Shown here one piece after another: positions 15,503-23,004 of a stretch of 40,326 bases of DNA. The stretch spans positions 1 through 40,326 of the forward strand of contig CAYSHK010000087.1 of NCBI GenBank assembly GCA_964430935.1. Direction: 5' to 3'. The notes under the pieces are model-generated. The model saw nothing but the letters and a program-made list of their open reading frames with translations, was not told the DNA's origin and did not search any database. Position numbers and translations under genes: made by a program. This DNA is from Thermopetrobacter sp964430935. GTDB lineage: Bacteria > Pseudomonadota > Alphaproteobacteria > Rhizobiales > Aestuariivirgaceae. Position 1 is the first letter of the stretch. Each line of letters opens with the position of its first letter.

Positions 15503-16347
15503 GTGCGCGCGACATGATGCTCATGGTCGCCCCCAACGGGGCGCGCAGGACGAAGGCGGACCATCCGGGCGTGCCTTTGACGCCGGACGAGCTTGCGGCG
15601 GAGGCCCGGGCCTGTTTCGATGCCGGCGCCGCGGCGATCCATCTGCATGTCCGGGACGGCCGGGGGCGGCATTCTCTCGAACCGGCGGACTATCTGCCGG
15701 CGATCGCCGCCGTGCGGGAGGCCGCGCCCGACATGGTGCTGCAGATCACCACCGAGGCGGTGGGGCGCTACGGCCCGGCCGAACAGATGGCCTGCGTTCG
15801 GGCGGTGGTGCCCGAGGCGGCCTCCCTCGCTCTGCGGGAACTCGCACCCGACGACGGAAGGGAGACGCTGGAGCGCCTGCGGGGTTTTCTCCGCTGGATG
15901 CAGGTGATGGATATCTCGCCGCAGTTCATTCTGTACGATCCCGCCGAGGTGGAGCGTTTTCTCCGGCTGCGCTCGGAGGGCGTCATCGCCTTCGAAAGGC
16001 CCTTCCTGCTCTTCGTTCTCGGCCGGCATTCGGCGGACGGGACGAGCGTGCCCGGCGAGCTGGATCCCTTCGTCGAAGCGCTCGGCGACGCTCCCGCCGA
16101 ATGGGCCGTCTGCGCGTTCGGCCCCCGGGAGGCGGAGATCGCCCTGCATGCGGCCCGCCTGGGAGGGCATGCCCGCATCGGCTTCGAGAACAACGACCGC
16201 CTGCCGGACGGCTCGGTCGCGGAAAGCAACGCGGATCTCGTCCGGGCCGTTCGCGGGATTCTGGAAGGGGAGGGATTCGCCCTCATGTCTCCCGGAGACG
16301 CACGCGCTCTTTTCCGTCGCGCCGCGAAACGCGCTCCGGCGGGCTGA
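15499..16347 (+). CDS. Beta-keto acid cleavage enzyme (BKACE, formerly DUF849)
   Basis: BKACE enzymes are zinc-dependent TIM barrels that react a beta-keto acid with acetyl-CoA, yielding acetoacetate and a new CoA ester. The 282-aa product has the zinc ligands in AAIHLHVRDGRGRHS (His48 and His50) and Glu230 in RIGFENNDRLPDG. The usual GLEDN becomes GFENN here. Other family blocks are LTPDELAAEA and LQITTEAVGRYG. Substrate identity is not readable; specificity residues vary widely between subfamilies. Translation is coupled to the upstream dehydrogenase (ATGA overlap), implying a two-enzyme module. Confidence 0.9.
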   Translation: MSARDMMLMVAPNGARRTKADHPGVPLTPDELAAEARACFDAGAAAIHLHVRDGRGRHSLEPADYLPAIAAVREAAPDMVLQITTEAVGRYGPAEQMACVRAVVPEAASLALRELAPDDGRETLERLRGFLRWMQVMDISPQFILYDPAEVERFLRLRSEGVIAFERPFLLFVLGRHSADGTSVPGELDPFVEALGDAPAEWAVCAFGPREAEIALHAARLGGHARIGFENNDRLPDGSVAESNADLVRAVRGILEGEGFALMSPGDARALFRRAAKRAPAG

Positions 16348-16447
16348 GCGGACCGGAGCCGGCGGCGGATCGGCCCGACGCCGATGCGACATGGCCGTTC
16401 GCAACCGCGCGATCCATCCGGAGTGGTTTTTGGGGGAGTCCGCGGAT

Positions 16448-16485
16448 GCCGGTGAGGACGGCCGCGCGAAGCCGTCTTTACCGGC
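16448..16485 (+). terminator. 14-bp RNA hairpin after the dehydrogenase-BKACE operon
   Basis: GCCGGTGAGGACGG (16448-16461) pairs with CCGTCTTTACCGGC (16472-16485), with two G-U pairs and a 10-nt loop. The G-U pairs exist only in plus-strand RNA. It is followed by TCTTC, not a true T tract, so termination may be weak or factor-assisted. Confidence 0.4.
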
Positions 16486-16553
16486 TCTTCACCAAGGCAT
16501 TTGATTCAAATTCTACGTGCAGGCGGTTCGTGATAGCTTCCGGTCCGAAGGGG

Positions 16554-16688
16554 GGCGCTTGAAGCACCTTCTCGGAAGGGGTGGCGGATCAGGTGGGACG
16601 AAGGAGATCCGGCACCCGGAGGACAGGAGCCCCAACGGGGCTTTCAAGCGCTGCATGCGGCGCCGCTTCGGGGGAGGCGGCGCCGTTT
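16554..16688 (+). ncRNA. Candidate structured RNA: four-way junction plus terminator-like hairpin
   Basis: This is the core of a 390-bp gap (16348-16737) with no credible ORF. By eye, GCGCTTGAA (16555-16563) pairs with TTCAAGCGC (16643-16651), extended by a G-U at each end. Inside are three hairpins: CCTTC/GAAGG (16567-16579); GGTG-CGGATC with GATCCG-CACC (16580-16616, one G-G mismatch, 15-nt loop); and AGCCCC/GGGGCT (16628-16642). A 9-bp GC hairpin (16658-16666 with 16677-16685) and TTT follow. I see no match to SRP RNA, RNase P, 6S, tmRNA or riboswitch cores that I know. No convincing promoter is visible, so expression is unproven. Confidence 0.45.
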
Positions 16689-16737
16689 CCATGTGGATCC
16701 CATGGCGTGGCCGCCGCGGAATCCGGAAGGGAGGCGG

Positions 16738-16986
16738 TCAGGCCGCGTCACGTCCCTTGTAGAGGGCTTCGGCGGGCCGGCACTCCTTTTCGTCCAGCTC
16801 CGGGTCGAACCGGTAGCGGGTCGAGCAGTAGGGGCAGGAAACCGTGTCCTCGGAGGCGATCTCCAGATACACGTGCGGGTGGTCCATCGGCGGCAGGGCG
16901 CCCATGCAGCCGAAATGCCGGACGCCGACGACGATCTCCTCGACACCCATCTCGTTGTGGAAAAGCGGCGTGTATTCCTTGCCCAT
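16738..16986 (-). CDS. Zinc-finger (CHCC-type) domain protein
   Basis: An 82-aa protein that looks like the small alphaproteobacterial CHCC zinc-finger family, related to the mitochondrial complex I subunit NDUFS6. The metal ligands follow the family spacing: Cys in HFGCMGALPPMDHPH, then the His eight residues on, and the CPYC pair fourteen residues later before STRYRFD. The N-terminal PLFHNEMG is also typical. ATG 16986 has AGGAG six bases upstream. Function in bacteria is unproven; a role with respiratory complex I is inferred only from the mitochondrial relative. It is a single leftward gene, divergent from the hydrolase at 17074. Confidence 0.85.
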   Translation of the reverse strand: MGKEYTPLFHNEMGVEEIVVGVRHFGCMGALPPMDHPHVYLEIASEDTVSCPYCSTRYRFDPELDEKECRPAEALYKGRDAA

Positions 16987-17073
16987 GCCACGCTCCTGCA
17001 CGGTTGACTTTTGCTGTACGCAAGCGGATAGCACATTCATGCAACCGGCGCAAAAGGGAAAGGTTCCCGACCA

Positions 17074-17826
17074 ATGCCCCATTTCGAGTCCGACGGCCCG
17101 AGAATCCACTACGAGATCCACGGGGAGGGGGATCCCGTCCTGCTTCTCCATGGATTCGCCTCGAACGGCCGCGTGAACTGGGTTTCGACGAGCTGGACGA
17201 AGACGCTTTCCGATGCGGGATTCCAGGCCATCGTGATGGACCATCGCGGACACGGGGAGAGCGACAAGCCGCACGATCCGGCGGCCTATTCCGCGCCCCT
17301 CATGGCGGAGGACGCCCGCCGGCTTCTGGACCATCTCGGCATCGAAAGGGCGGACGTCATGGGATATTCCATGGGCGCGCGGGTCGCCGCCTTCCTCGCG
17401 ATCGCCCATCCCCGGCGCGTCCGCTCGCTCATACTCTCCGGAATGGCGGCCAATCTTTTGAAGGGCGTGCGGGATTCCGACGAGATCGCCGACGCGCTGG
17501 AAGCGGAATCGGTGGATCGGGTGATGTCCCCGAAAGGGCGGGCGTTCCGGCAGTTCGCGGAGCGCGTGGGCGGGGATCTGAAGGCTCTTGCGGCCTGCAT
17601 GCGGGCGGGCCGGGTGCCCGTCGATCCGGAAGCCCTCCGTGGCCTGCCCATGCCCGTCCTGATAACCGTCGGCGAGCGCGACGAGATCGCCGGCCCGCCG
17701 GAACCGCTGCTGCGGCACATGCCGCGGGCCGGAGTGTTCGTCATTCCCGGACGGGACCACATGAACGCCGTCGGCGACAGGAGCCACAAGGCGGCCGTGG
17801 TGGAGTTTCTCAGATCCAGACCATGA
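17074..17826 (+). CDS. Cytosolic alpha/beta hydrolase
   Basis: The 250-aa product lacks a signal peptide. It has the fold landmarks of the alpha/beta hydrolase superfamily: LLLHGFASNG near residue 23, DHRGHGESDKP, the nucleophile elbow GYSMGA (Ser99), Asp203 in VGERDE and His229 in PGRDHM. The triad is complete. The family covers esterases, dehalogenases and C-C bond hydrolases, and I cannot assign a substrate. The start follows AAGGGAAAGG. It overlaps the convergent LysE-type gene by 17 bp at the 3' end. Confidence 0.85.
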   Translation: MPHFESDGPRIHYEIHGEGDPVLLLHGFASNGRVNWVSTSWTKTLSDAGFQAIVMDHRGHGESDKPHDPAAYSAPLMAEDARRLLDHLGIERADVMGYSMGARVAAFLAIAHPRRVRSLILSGMAANLLKGVRDSDEIADALEAESVDRVMSPKGRAFRQFAERVGGDLKALAACMRAGRVPVDPEALRGLPMPVLITVGERDEIAGPPEPLLRHMPRAGVFVIPGRDHMNAVGDRSHKAAVVEFLRSRP

Positions 17827-18415
17827 GCAGCGAGGCGGCCATCAGGGCGGCCATGATCCGGTTGAACCAGACCAGTCGCGCAGGGGAGAGAAGGCGTCCC
17901 GCGCCCACGCCCACCATGGCCCAGGCGGTCGCCGTGATCACCGCGACGCCCACGAACATCACCGACATCAGAACGACGTCCGTGGTGTAGTCGCTGTTGT
18001 GGCCCGCATAGACGCTCATCATGGCCATGACCATCGTCCAGGCCTTCGGATTCACCCACTGGAACGCCGCCGCCTGCCAGAAGGTCAGCGGTTTGCCGCG
18101 GGCCTGCGCCTTCGCTTCCTCCGGGGATGTGCCGGCCGCGGTCGCGATCTTCCAGGACAGAAAGAGGAGATAGGCGCTGCCGACCCACTTCAGGATCTCC
18201 TGCACCGCCGGGAACAGCCGGAAGACCTCGCCCAGTCCCAGTCCGACGGCGGCGATCATGGCGGGAAATCCGAGGGCGATGCCGGCGATGTGCGGAATCG
18301 TGCGCCGCAGCCCGAAGGTCGCGCCCGACGCGGCCAGCATCATGTTGTTCGGCCCCGGCGTGCCCGCCGATGCGAAGCCGAAAGCGAGAAAGGCTGCGAC
18401 CCAGTCGGCGTTCAT
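17810..18415 (-). CDS. LysE/RhtB-family amino acid exporter
   Basis: A 201-aa membrane protein with about six hydrophobic segments. The N-terminal TPGPNNMMLAASGATFG is the hallmark of the LysE/RhtB translocator family, and FQWVNPKAWTM is the second conserved block. Family members export amino acids such as lysine, threonine or homoserine lactones using the proton gradient; the substrate here is unknown. I start at ATG 18415 (MNADWVAAF), which puts the signature in the usual place. Two upstream ATGs (18445, 18472) only add a soluble tail. It is convergent with the alpha/beta hydrolase gene. Confidence 0.87.
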   Translation of the reverse strand: MNADWVAAFLAFGFASAGTPGPNNMMLAASGATFGLRRTIPHIAGIALGFPAMIAAVGLGLGEVFRLFPAVQEILKWVGSAYLLFLSWKIATAAGTSPEEAKAQARGKPLTFWQAAAFQWVNPKAWTMVMAMMSVYAGHNSDYTTDVVLMSVMFVGVAVITATAWAMVGVGAGRLLSPARLVWFNRIMAALMAASLLMVWI

Positions 18416-18619
18416 GCGTGGTGTCTCCCAGAATATGTCAGTCATGCTGACCTGTCCGGGAGTGTCCGTCAAGGGGGCCGAAGGGAGGGGGCATCCTTCG
18501 TTGCGCCGGCCGGGGAAGGGTGCATGGTCCGTCAGTCCATCCGCTGCGGGGTGGTGATGCGTCCGCAGCGTTGGGGATGTGCGGGATGGGCGTGCTGGCC
18601 GCCGTGCCCGTCGTTCCGT

Positions 18620-19438
18620 TCACCTTCCCCGGAAGCGGGGCGGGCGGCGTTCCCTGAAGGCGCGGATGCCTTCGGCGTAGTCCTCGCTGTCGAAACAGGC
18701 ACGGGCGAGGGTCCGCAACCTTTCAGCGTCGCGTTCCAGTGGACCGTGGCTCATGGCGTCGATGGCCGCGCGCGCGAATCCGATGCTGAGAGGGGCGTTC
18801 GCGGCGATTTCCCGGGCCATGGCCAGCGTTTCCGTTTCCAGCTGTTCCGGCGGGCGGACATCGTTCACCAGGCCGTTGCGTAGCGCCCAGGCCGCGTCGA
18901 CCCGTCTGCCGGTGAGCAACAGCTCCCGTGCCGCCGCCGGCGATACGGCCTGAAGCAGGCGCATGATGCCGTGCAGCGGATAGGCGAGTCCGAGTTTCGC
19001 GGGGGGAAGGGCGAACACGGCATTCTCCGATGCCATGCGCATGTCGCAGCACAGGGCCAGCGCCAGACCTCCGCCGAGGCAGAATCCCTCGATCATCGCG
19101 ATGGTCGGGAGGGGCGATTCCGCGAGAGCCCGGAAGGCTTCCAGATTGGCCCGCTCGTAGTCCGCCGCGGCCGGGCCGCTGAACAGGTCCGCGAATTCGG
19201 AGATGTCCGCCCCGGAGCTGAAATGCCCGCCCGCGCCCCGGACGATCACGACGCGCAGTTCCGGCTGTCCGGCCAGCGTGGCCAGGGCCTGCGGCACCGC
19301 CTTCCACATGGCGAGGGTCAGGGCGTTGCGCCTCTCCCGCCTGTCGAGGACGAGCCGGCCCACGGGCCCCTCCCTGAAAAGGCGGAGGGATTCGTGGGGG
19401 GAGGGGAGGCGTGTTCCGTCTGCGCTGCGCTCTTCCAT
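18620..19438 (-). CDS. Crotonase-family protein, methylmalonyl-CoA decarboxylase-like
   Basis: The 272-aa product is an enoyl-CoA hydratase/isomerase superfamily member. The oxyanion-hole region FSSGADISEF (73-82) and GFCLGGGLALAL (118-129) are present. Both catalytic glutamates of true hydratases appear replaced: Ala126 in GGGLA and Ala147 in PPAKLG. From memory, the pattern ALPPAKLGLAYPLHG with Tyr153 and the C-terminal FDSEDYAEGIRAF resemble methylmalonyl-CoA decarboxylase (ScpB/YgfG). Hydratase activity is therefore doubtful; decarboxylation or isomerisation is more likely. ATG 19438 lacks a clear ribosome-binding site. It is divergent from cysE. Confidence 0.8.
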   Translation of the reverse strand: MEERSADGTRLPSPHESLRLFREGPVGRLVLDRRERRNALTLAMWKAVPQALATLAGQPELRVVIVRGAGGHFSSGADISEFADLFSGPAAADYERANLEAFRALAESPLPTIAMIEGFCLGGGLALALCCDMRMASENAVFALPPAKLGLAYPLHGIMRLLQAVSPAAARELLLTGRRVDAAWALRNGLVNDVRPPEQLETETLAMAREIAANAPLSIGFARAAIDAMSHGPLERDAERLRTLARACFDSEDYAEGIRAFRERRPPRFRGR

Positions 19439-19503
19439 GGTCAGGAAAATGGATTGCGAGAGCGGGAACGGCAATACCTTCTGTTCATCTTTGCAGGCAT
19501 ACT

Positions 19504-19532
19504 TTGGAATCGCATGGCGCATCTGCCATAAT
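19504..19532 (+). promoter_or_regulatory. Promoter of cysE
   Basis: TTGGAA (19504-19509) and CATAAT (19527-19532) are separated by exactly 17 nt, about 65 nt before the cysE start. Each hexamer matches the sigma-70 consensus at four or five positions. Confidence 0.5.
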
Positions 19533-19596
19533 CCGGCGGACGCACGGGTTTGCGAGTCCGACACGCCCGACGAGAGGGCAGGAAGGCTGGACGGTC

Positions 19597-20424
19597 ATGA
19601 ACACACCGGAGACGAAGAGCGTTCACAGGCTGGATCCCGTCTGGAGCAGGATCCGCCAGGAGGCGCAGGAGATCATCGACAACGACCGCTCTCTCGGCGG
19701 CTTCATCTACGCCGCCGTCCTCAACCACGAGCGGTTCGGCCAGGCTATCGGCCACCGGCTGGCCATGCTTCTGGCCAACCAGGACATCAATGCGGAGCTG
19801 ATCATCCAGGCCTATTCCGCGGCGCTCGAGGCGGATCCGGAGATCGGGCGGGCGGCGCGGGCCGACATCCTCGCCGTCTACGAACGCGATCCGGCCTGCG
19901 AGCGCTACATCGAACCGTTCCTCTACTTCAAGGGCTTCCAGGCGCTTCAGGCCCACCGTCTGGCCCATGCCCTGTGGAACATGGGGCGGCGGGACTTCGC
20001 CCTGTTCCTTCAGAGCCGTTCGTCCTCGGTCTTCTCCGTGGACATCCATCCGGCGGCGCGGATCGGCAAGGGAATCATGATCGACCACGGGCATGCCATC
20101 GTCATCGGGGAGACGGCTGTCGTGGAGGACAACGTCTCCATACTTCAGGATGTGACGCTCGGCGGCACGGGCAAGGAGGAGGGCGACCGCCATCCGAAGA
20201 TCCGCGAGGGCGTTCTGCTCGGAGCGGGATGCAAGGTCCTCGGGAACATCGAGGTCGGGCGCTGCGCCAAGGTGGCGGCGGGGTCCGTCGTCCTGCACGA
20301 CGTGCCGCCCCGCAGGACGGTGGCCGGGGTTCCGGCGCGCGTCGTCGGCTATGCGGGCTGCGACGAGGAGCCGGCACGGGCCATGGATCACAATATCGAG
20401 GAGAACGGGAGAGAAGAGACTTGA
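19597..20424 (+). CDS. cysE: Serine O-acetyltransferase
   Basis: CysE acetylates serine with acetyl-CoA to make O-acetylserine, the carbon skeleton for cysteine. The 275-aa product has an N-terminal helical domain (about 10-135, including the active-site entrance DPACERYIEPFLYFKGFQAL) and a left-handed beta-helix of hexapeptide repeats with DIHPAARIGKGIMIDHGHA, VIGETAVVEDNVSI and DVTLGGTG. The C-terminal tail beyond VVGYAG ends in DHNIEENGREET and does not show the usual terminal Ile of cysteine-feedback-sensitive enzymes, though this is only suggestive. I start at ATG 19597, with GGAAGG upstream. DUF3126 follows. Confidence 0.93.
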   Translation: MNTPETKSVHRLDPVWSRIRQEAQEIIDNDRSLGGFIYAAVLNHERFGQAIGHRLAMLLANQDINAELIIQAYSAALEADPEIGRAARADILAVYERDPACERYIEPFLYFKGFQALQAHRLAHALWNMGRRDFALFLQSRSSSVFSVDIHPAARIGKGIMIDHGHAIVIGETAVVEDNVSILQDVTLGGTGKEEGDRHPKIREGVLLGAGCKVLGNIEVGRCAKVAAGSVVLHDVPPRRTVAGVPARVVGYAGCDEEPARAMDHNIEENGREET

Positions 20425-20487
20425 AGCGGACGCCCCGTCGCGCTACAGGCTTCAACTCCCGAGACGAACACAGGAAGGGCTTCAGCC

Positions 20488-20703
20488 GTGACCCCCGAAG
20501 AGATCGCCAAGCTCAACAAATATCTGCGCAAGCTTTTCAGGAACGACTCCATCGAGGTGCGCAGGCGTCCGCGGAAGGATGATTCGGCGGAAGTCTACAT
20601 CGGGGACGAATTCATCGGCGTCCTGTTCAAGGACGACGAGGACCCCAACGATCTTTCCTACAATTTCCAGATGGCGATTCTGGATTACGATCTGGAGGAC
20701 TGA
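20488..20703 (+). CDS. DUF3126 family protein
   Basis: A 71-aa acidic-and-basic small protein matching the alphaproteobacterial DUF3126 family in length and pattern: a helical start EEIAKLNKYLRKLF, then strands carrying EVRRRPRKDDSAEVYIGDEF, and an acidic C-terminus ending YDLED. No catalytic motif is visible and the function is unknown. It starts at GTG 20488 with AGGAAGGG upstream. It follows cysE by 63 bp and ends at its own terminator, so it is probably co-transcribed with cysE. Confidence 0.85.
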   Translation: MTPEEIAKLNKYLRKLFRNDSIEVRRRPRKDDSAEVYIGDEFIGVLFKDDEDPNDLSYNFQMAILDYDLED

Positions 20704-20711
20704 ACGTGGAA

Positions 20712-20742
20712 AGCGGCCCCGGCGTGGGGCCGCTCCGTCTTT
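20712..20742 (+). terminator. Intrinsic terminator after DUF3126
   Basis: A perfect 9-bp stem, AGCGGCCCC (20712-20720) with GGGGCCGCT (20726-20734), has a 5-nt loop and is followed by CCGTCTTT. It closes the cysE-DUF3126 unit. Confidence 0.7.
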
Positions 20743-20767
20743 GAAGCCGGTTCTCCACGAAGGAGCC

Positions 20768-21094
20768 TCACTTGGGCGTGTCCAGGAATTTCACGCCGAG
20801 CTGTCCGAGGCCGCGCCAGGCGACCCGGCACGGGCGCTCGCGGCCGTCGGTGGGGAAGTAGATGATGAATTCCTCCGGCACCATGGCGGTGTTGGCCACC
20901 TTCAGGCGGCAGCCGTCCGAGGAAATGTCCCGGATTCGGCAGGTCAGCGTGGAACGGCGATTGTTGAAGATGATGTAGGCCTGCTTGAGCACGCGGATTC
21001 TCTGCGTGCGTCTTCTTTCCGCCGTAGGATTCACCTGCCCGTTGTATGCAAACATCTTGTCGATCCCGTTGTGCGTGCCAGTCCAGTACCCCAT
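20768..21094 (-). CDS. PilZ-domain protein (possible c-di-GMP binder)
   Basis: A 108-aa protein made almost wholly of a PilZ-like domain. The first motif reads ERRRTQRIRV (RxxxR type, near residues 26-35) and the second DISSDGCRLKV (D/NxSxxG type), the two elements that contact cyclic di-GMP. Strand pattern and the closing GLGQLGVKFL also fit. I place the start at ATG 21094, about 17 nt downstream of a TATATT box; ATG 21055 (MFAYNGQ) is an equal alternative, and neither has a strong ribosome-binding site. It is downstream of dprA on the same strand but about 128 bp away. Target process unknown. Confidence 0.75.
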   Translation of the reverse strand: MGYWTGTHNGIDKMFAYNGQVNPTAERRRTQRIRVLKQAYIIFNNRRSTLTCRIRDISSDGCRLKVANTAMVPEEFIIYFPTDGRERPCRVAWRGLGQLGVKFLDTPK

Positions 21095-21222
21095 GTGTGC
21101 CCGCGGGTGGGAATATAGGCATGCGACATTTAAGGTGCCGTTAAACGGGTATCGCCATTTATTGCGACCTTTCGGTGCGTTCATCCGGATGCGCACCCTT
21201 GGGCTGTTCTCGGGTGGGGCGG

Positions 21223-22368
21223 TCAGGTGCCGGCCATGGAGAAGTTTCCGGCCGGATCGCGGATGACGGTTCCGGACAGCTCCAGATCCATCAGGGCGGC
21301 AAGCACGTCGGCCGCAGGATGGCCGCTTTCCCGGATGAGGTCGTCCACCGCGGCGGGAACGGGGCCGAGGAGGGAGAGCAGCCGGCCGTAGAGGTCCTCC
21401 GGCACGTCCCTGCTCGGCGTCGCGTCGGCGAGAATTTCGTCCAGTCCCCCGCCGGTGTCCCGCAGCGGGGCGGCTTCCGGCAACGGAGCGGAGGCCATGG
21501 GAGCCAGAACCTCGAGGATGTGGGAGGCTTCGGTCACCATGGTGGCACCGTTGCGGATCAGCCGGTTGGTTCCCGCCGATCTGGGGTCCATCGGCGATCC
21601 TGGGGTGGCGAAGACCTCACGTCCCTGTTCTCCGGCGAGGCGTGCGGTGATCAGCGAGCCGGAACGGAAGGCGGCCTCCACGACGAGCACGCCGAAGGAC
21701 ATGCCGGAGACGATCCGGTTCCGGCGGGGAAAGAACTCCGCACGGGGCGCGGTTCCCGGTGTCATTTCGGTGACCAGCAGCCCCTTTTCCGCGATCTCCT
21801 CCATGAGGCGGGCGTTCTCCCGCGGATAGACGTGATCTATTCCGCCCGCGAGCACGGCGATGGTTCCCGTCTCCAGGGCCGCCTCGTGCGCCGCGGTGTC
21901 TATGCCGCGGGCCAGTCCGGAGACGATCGCGTATCCCGCCCTGCCGACGTCCGTCGCGATCCGCCGGGCGAACTTCAGACCGGGAACGGAGGCGTTGCGG
22001 GATCCCACGATGGCCAGTGGCGGCATCGAGGAGACCTCCGTCCGTCCCCGGATGCACAGCAGCGGGGGAGGTCCCGCGACATGCCTCAGCAGGGGCGGAT
22101 ATCCCTCCTCGCCACGGGCCACGAAGCGGGCTCCCAACCGCGCCGCGCGCTCCAGATCCGCCTTCGCGCGGTCACGCGGATAGATGCGGACGGGCTCGCG
22201 GCGTCCGGCGCGGCGCGAGAGTTCCGGCAGGGCTTCGAGTGCGGCCGCGGCGCTGCCGAAACGGTTCACGAGCTGGAAGAAGAGGACGGGACCGACATTC
22301 TCGGAGCGGGAGAGCTGCAGCCAGTCAAGCCGCTGTTCGTCGTTCAGCAGACGGCCCGGAGCGCTCAT
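21223..22368 (-). CDS. dprA: DNA-processing protein DprA
   Basis: DprA binds incoming single-stranded DNA and loads RecA in natural transformation; it is widespread also in species not known to be competent. The 381-aa product has an N-terminal helical region, the extended Rossmann fold with LAIVGSRNASVPG, SGLARGIDTAAHEAAL, VLAGGIDHVYPREN and RNRIVSGMS, and a C-terminal winged-helix-like DML1 segment (about 310-380). Its start overlaps the stop of plsY by 4 bp. It closes the leftward pyrB-pyrC-plsY-dprA run. Confidence 0.93.
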   Translation of the reverse strand: MSAPGRLLNDEQRLDWLQLSRSENVGPVLFFQLVNRFGSAAAALEALPELSRRAGRREPVRIYPRDRAKADLERAARLGARFVARGEEGYPPLLRHVAGPPPLLCIRGRTEVSSMPPLAIVGSRNASVPGLKFARRIATDVGRAGYAIVSGLARGIDTAAHEAALETGTIAVLAGGIDHVYPRENARLMEEIAEKGLLVTEMTPGTAPRAEFFPRRNRIVSGMSFGVLVVEAAFRSGSLITARLAGEQGREVFATPGSPMDPRSAGTNRLIRNGATMVTEASHILEVLAPMASAPLPEAAPLRDTGGGLDEILADATPSRDVPEDLYGRLLSLLGPVPAAVDDLIRESGHPAADVLAALMDLELSGTVIRDPAGNFSMAGT

Positions 22369-22973
22369 TTGTCACCGTTTCCAAGGTTGATGCGCGGTTC
22401 GGTGCCGTTGATCAGGCGGACGAGGTTCTCCCTGTGGGTGAAGAAGATCGCCACGCCGAAGACGAACAGCCAGTTCACCAGGTCGGGCCTGCCGGACAGG
22501 GCCGAGACGAAGGGCATGAGAGCCGACGCCGTCAGGGCCGACAGGGAGGAGATGCGCATTGTGAGGGCGGTGAACAGCCACAGGGCGATGAAGGCCAGCC
22601 CCAGCACCCACCAGATGCCGAACAGGACGCCGATGTAGGTGGCCACGCCCTTGCCGCCCCGGAAACGCAGCCAGACGGGGAACACGTGCCCGGCGAAGGC
22701 GCCGGCGCCGGCGACGAGGGCGATCTGTTCGCCGCCCAGCCAGCGGGCCAGCAGCACGGGCAGCAGACCCTTCAGCATGTCGAGGAGCAGCGTGGCGGCG
22801 GCGAGCTTCTTCGATCCGGTGCGCAGGACGTTCGTCGCGCCGATGTTGCCGGAGCCGATCCTGCGCACGTCCCCGAGCCCGGCGGCTTTCGCGAGAAGCA
22901 GGCCGAACGGGATGGAGCCGGAAAGATATCCGACGGCAGCCCAGACGATCTCGTTGGTACCGATGGCCAGCAT
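22365..22973 (-). CDS. plsY: Acyl-phosphate:glycerol-3-phosphate acyltransferase
   Basis: PlsY acylates glycerol 3-phosphate from acyl phosphate in the inner membrane, the first step of phospholipid synthesis. The 202-aa product has several membrane helices and the three conserved family motifs: GYLSGSIPFG, GSGNIGATNVLR and HVFPVWLRFRGGKGVATYIG. I start at ATG 22973, which has GAGAAAGGCGGGG upstream; an extension to 23036 would overlap pyrC and adds a hydrophilic tail. It sits 31 bp after the dihydroorotase-like gene and overlaps dprA, an arrangement common in proteobacteria. Confidence 0.93.
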   Translation of the reverse strand: MLAIGTNEIVWAAVGYLSGSIPFGLLLAKAAGLGDVRRIGSGNIGATNVLRTGSKKLAAATLLLDMLKGLLPVLLARWLGGEQIALVAGAGAFAGHVFPVWLRFRGGKGVATYIGVLFGIWWVLGLAFIALWLFTALTMRISSLSALTASALMPFVSALSGRPDLVNWLFVFGVAIFFTHRENLVRLINGTEPRINLGNGDK

Positions 22974-23004
22974 GACCCCGCCTTTCTCCGTCCCCGATCC
23001 CGTA

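Noticed and set aside
16591..16605. SRP (4.5S) RNA signature in the candidate RNA
   Set aside because: TCAGG is present by chance, but the GGAA tetraloop and AGCAG of the SRP core are missing and the overall fold is a multi-branch junction, not a single long hairpin.
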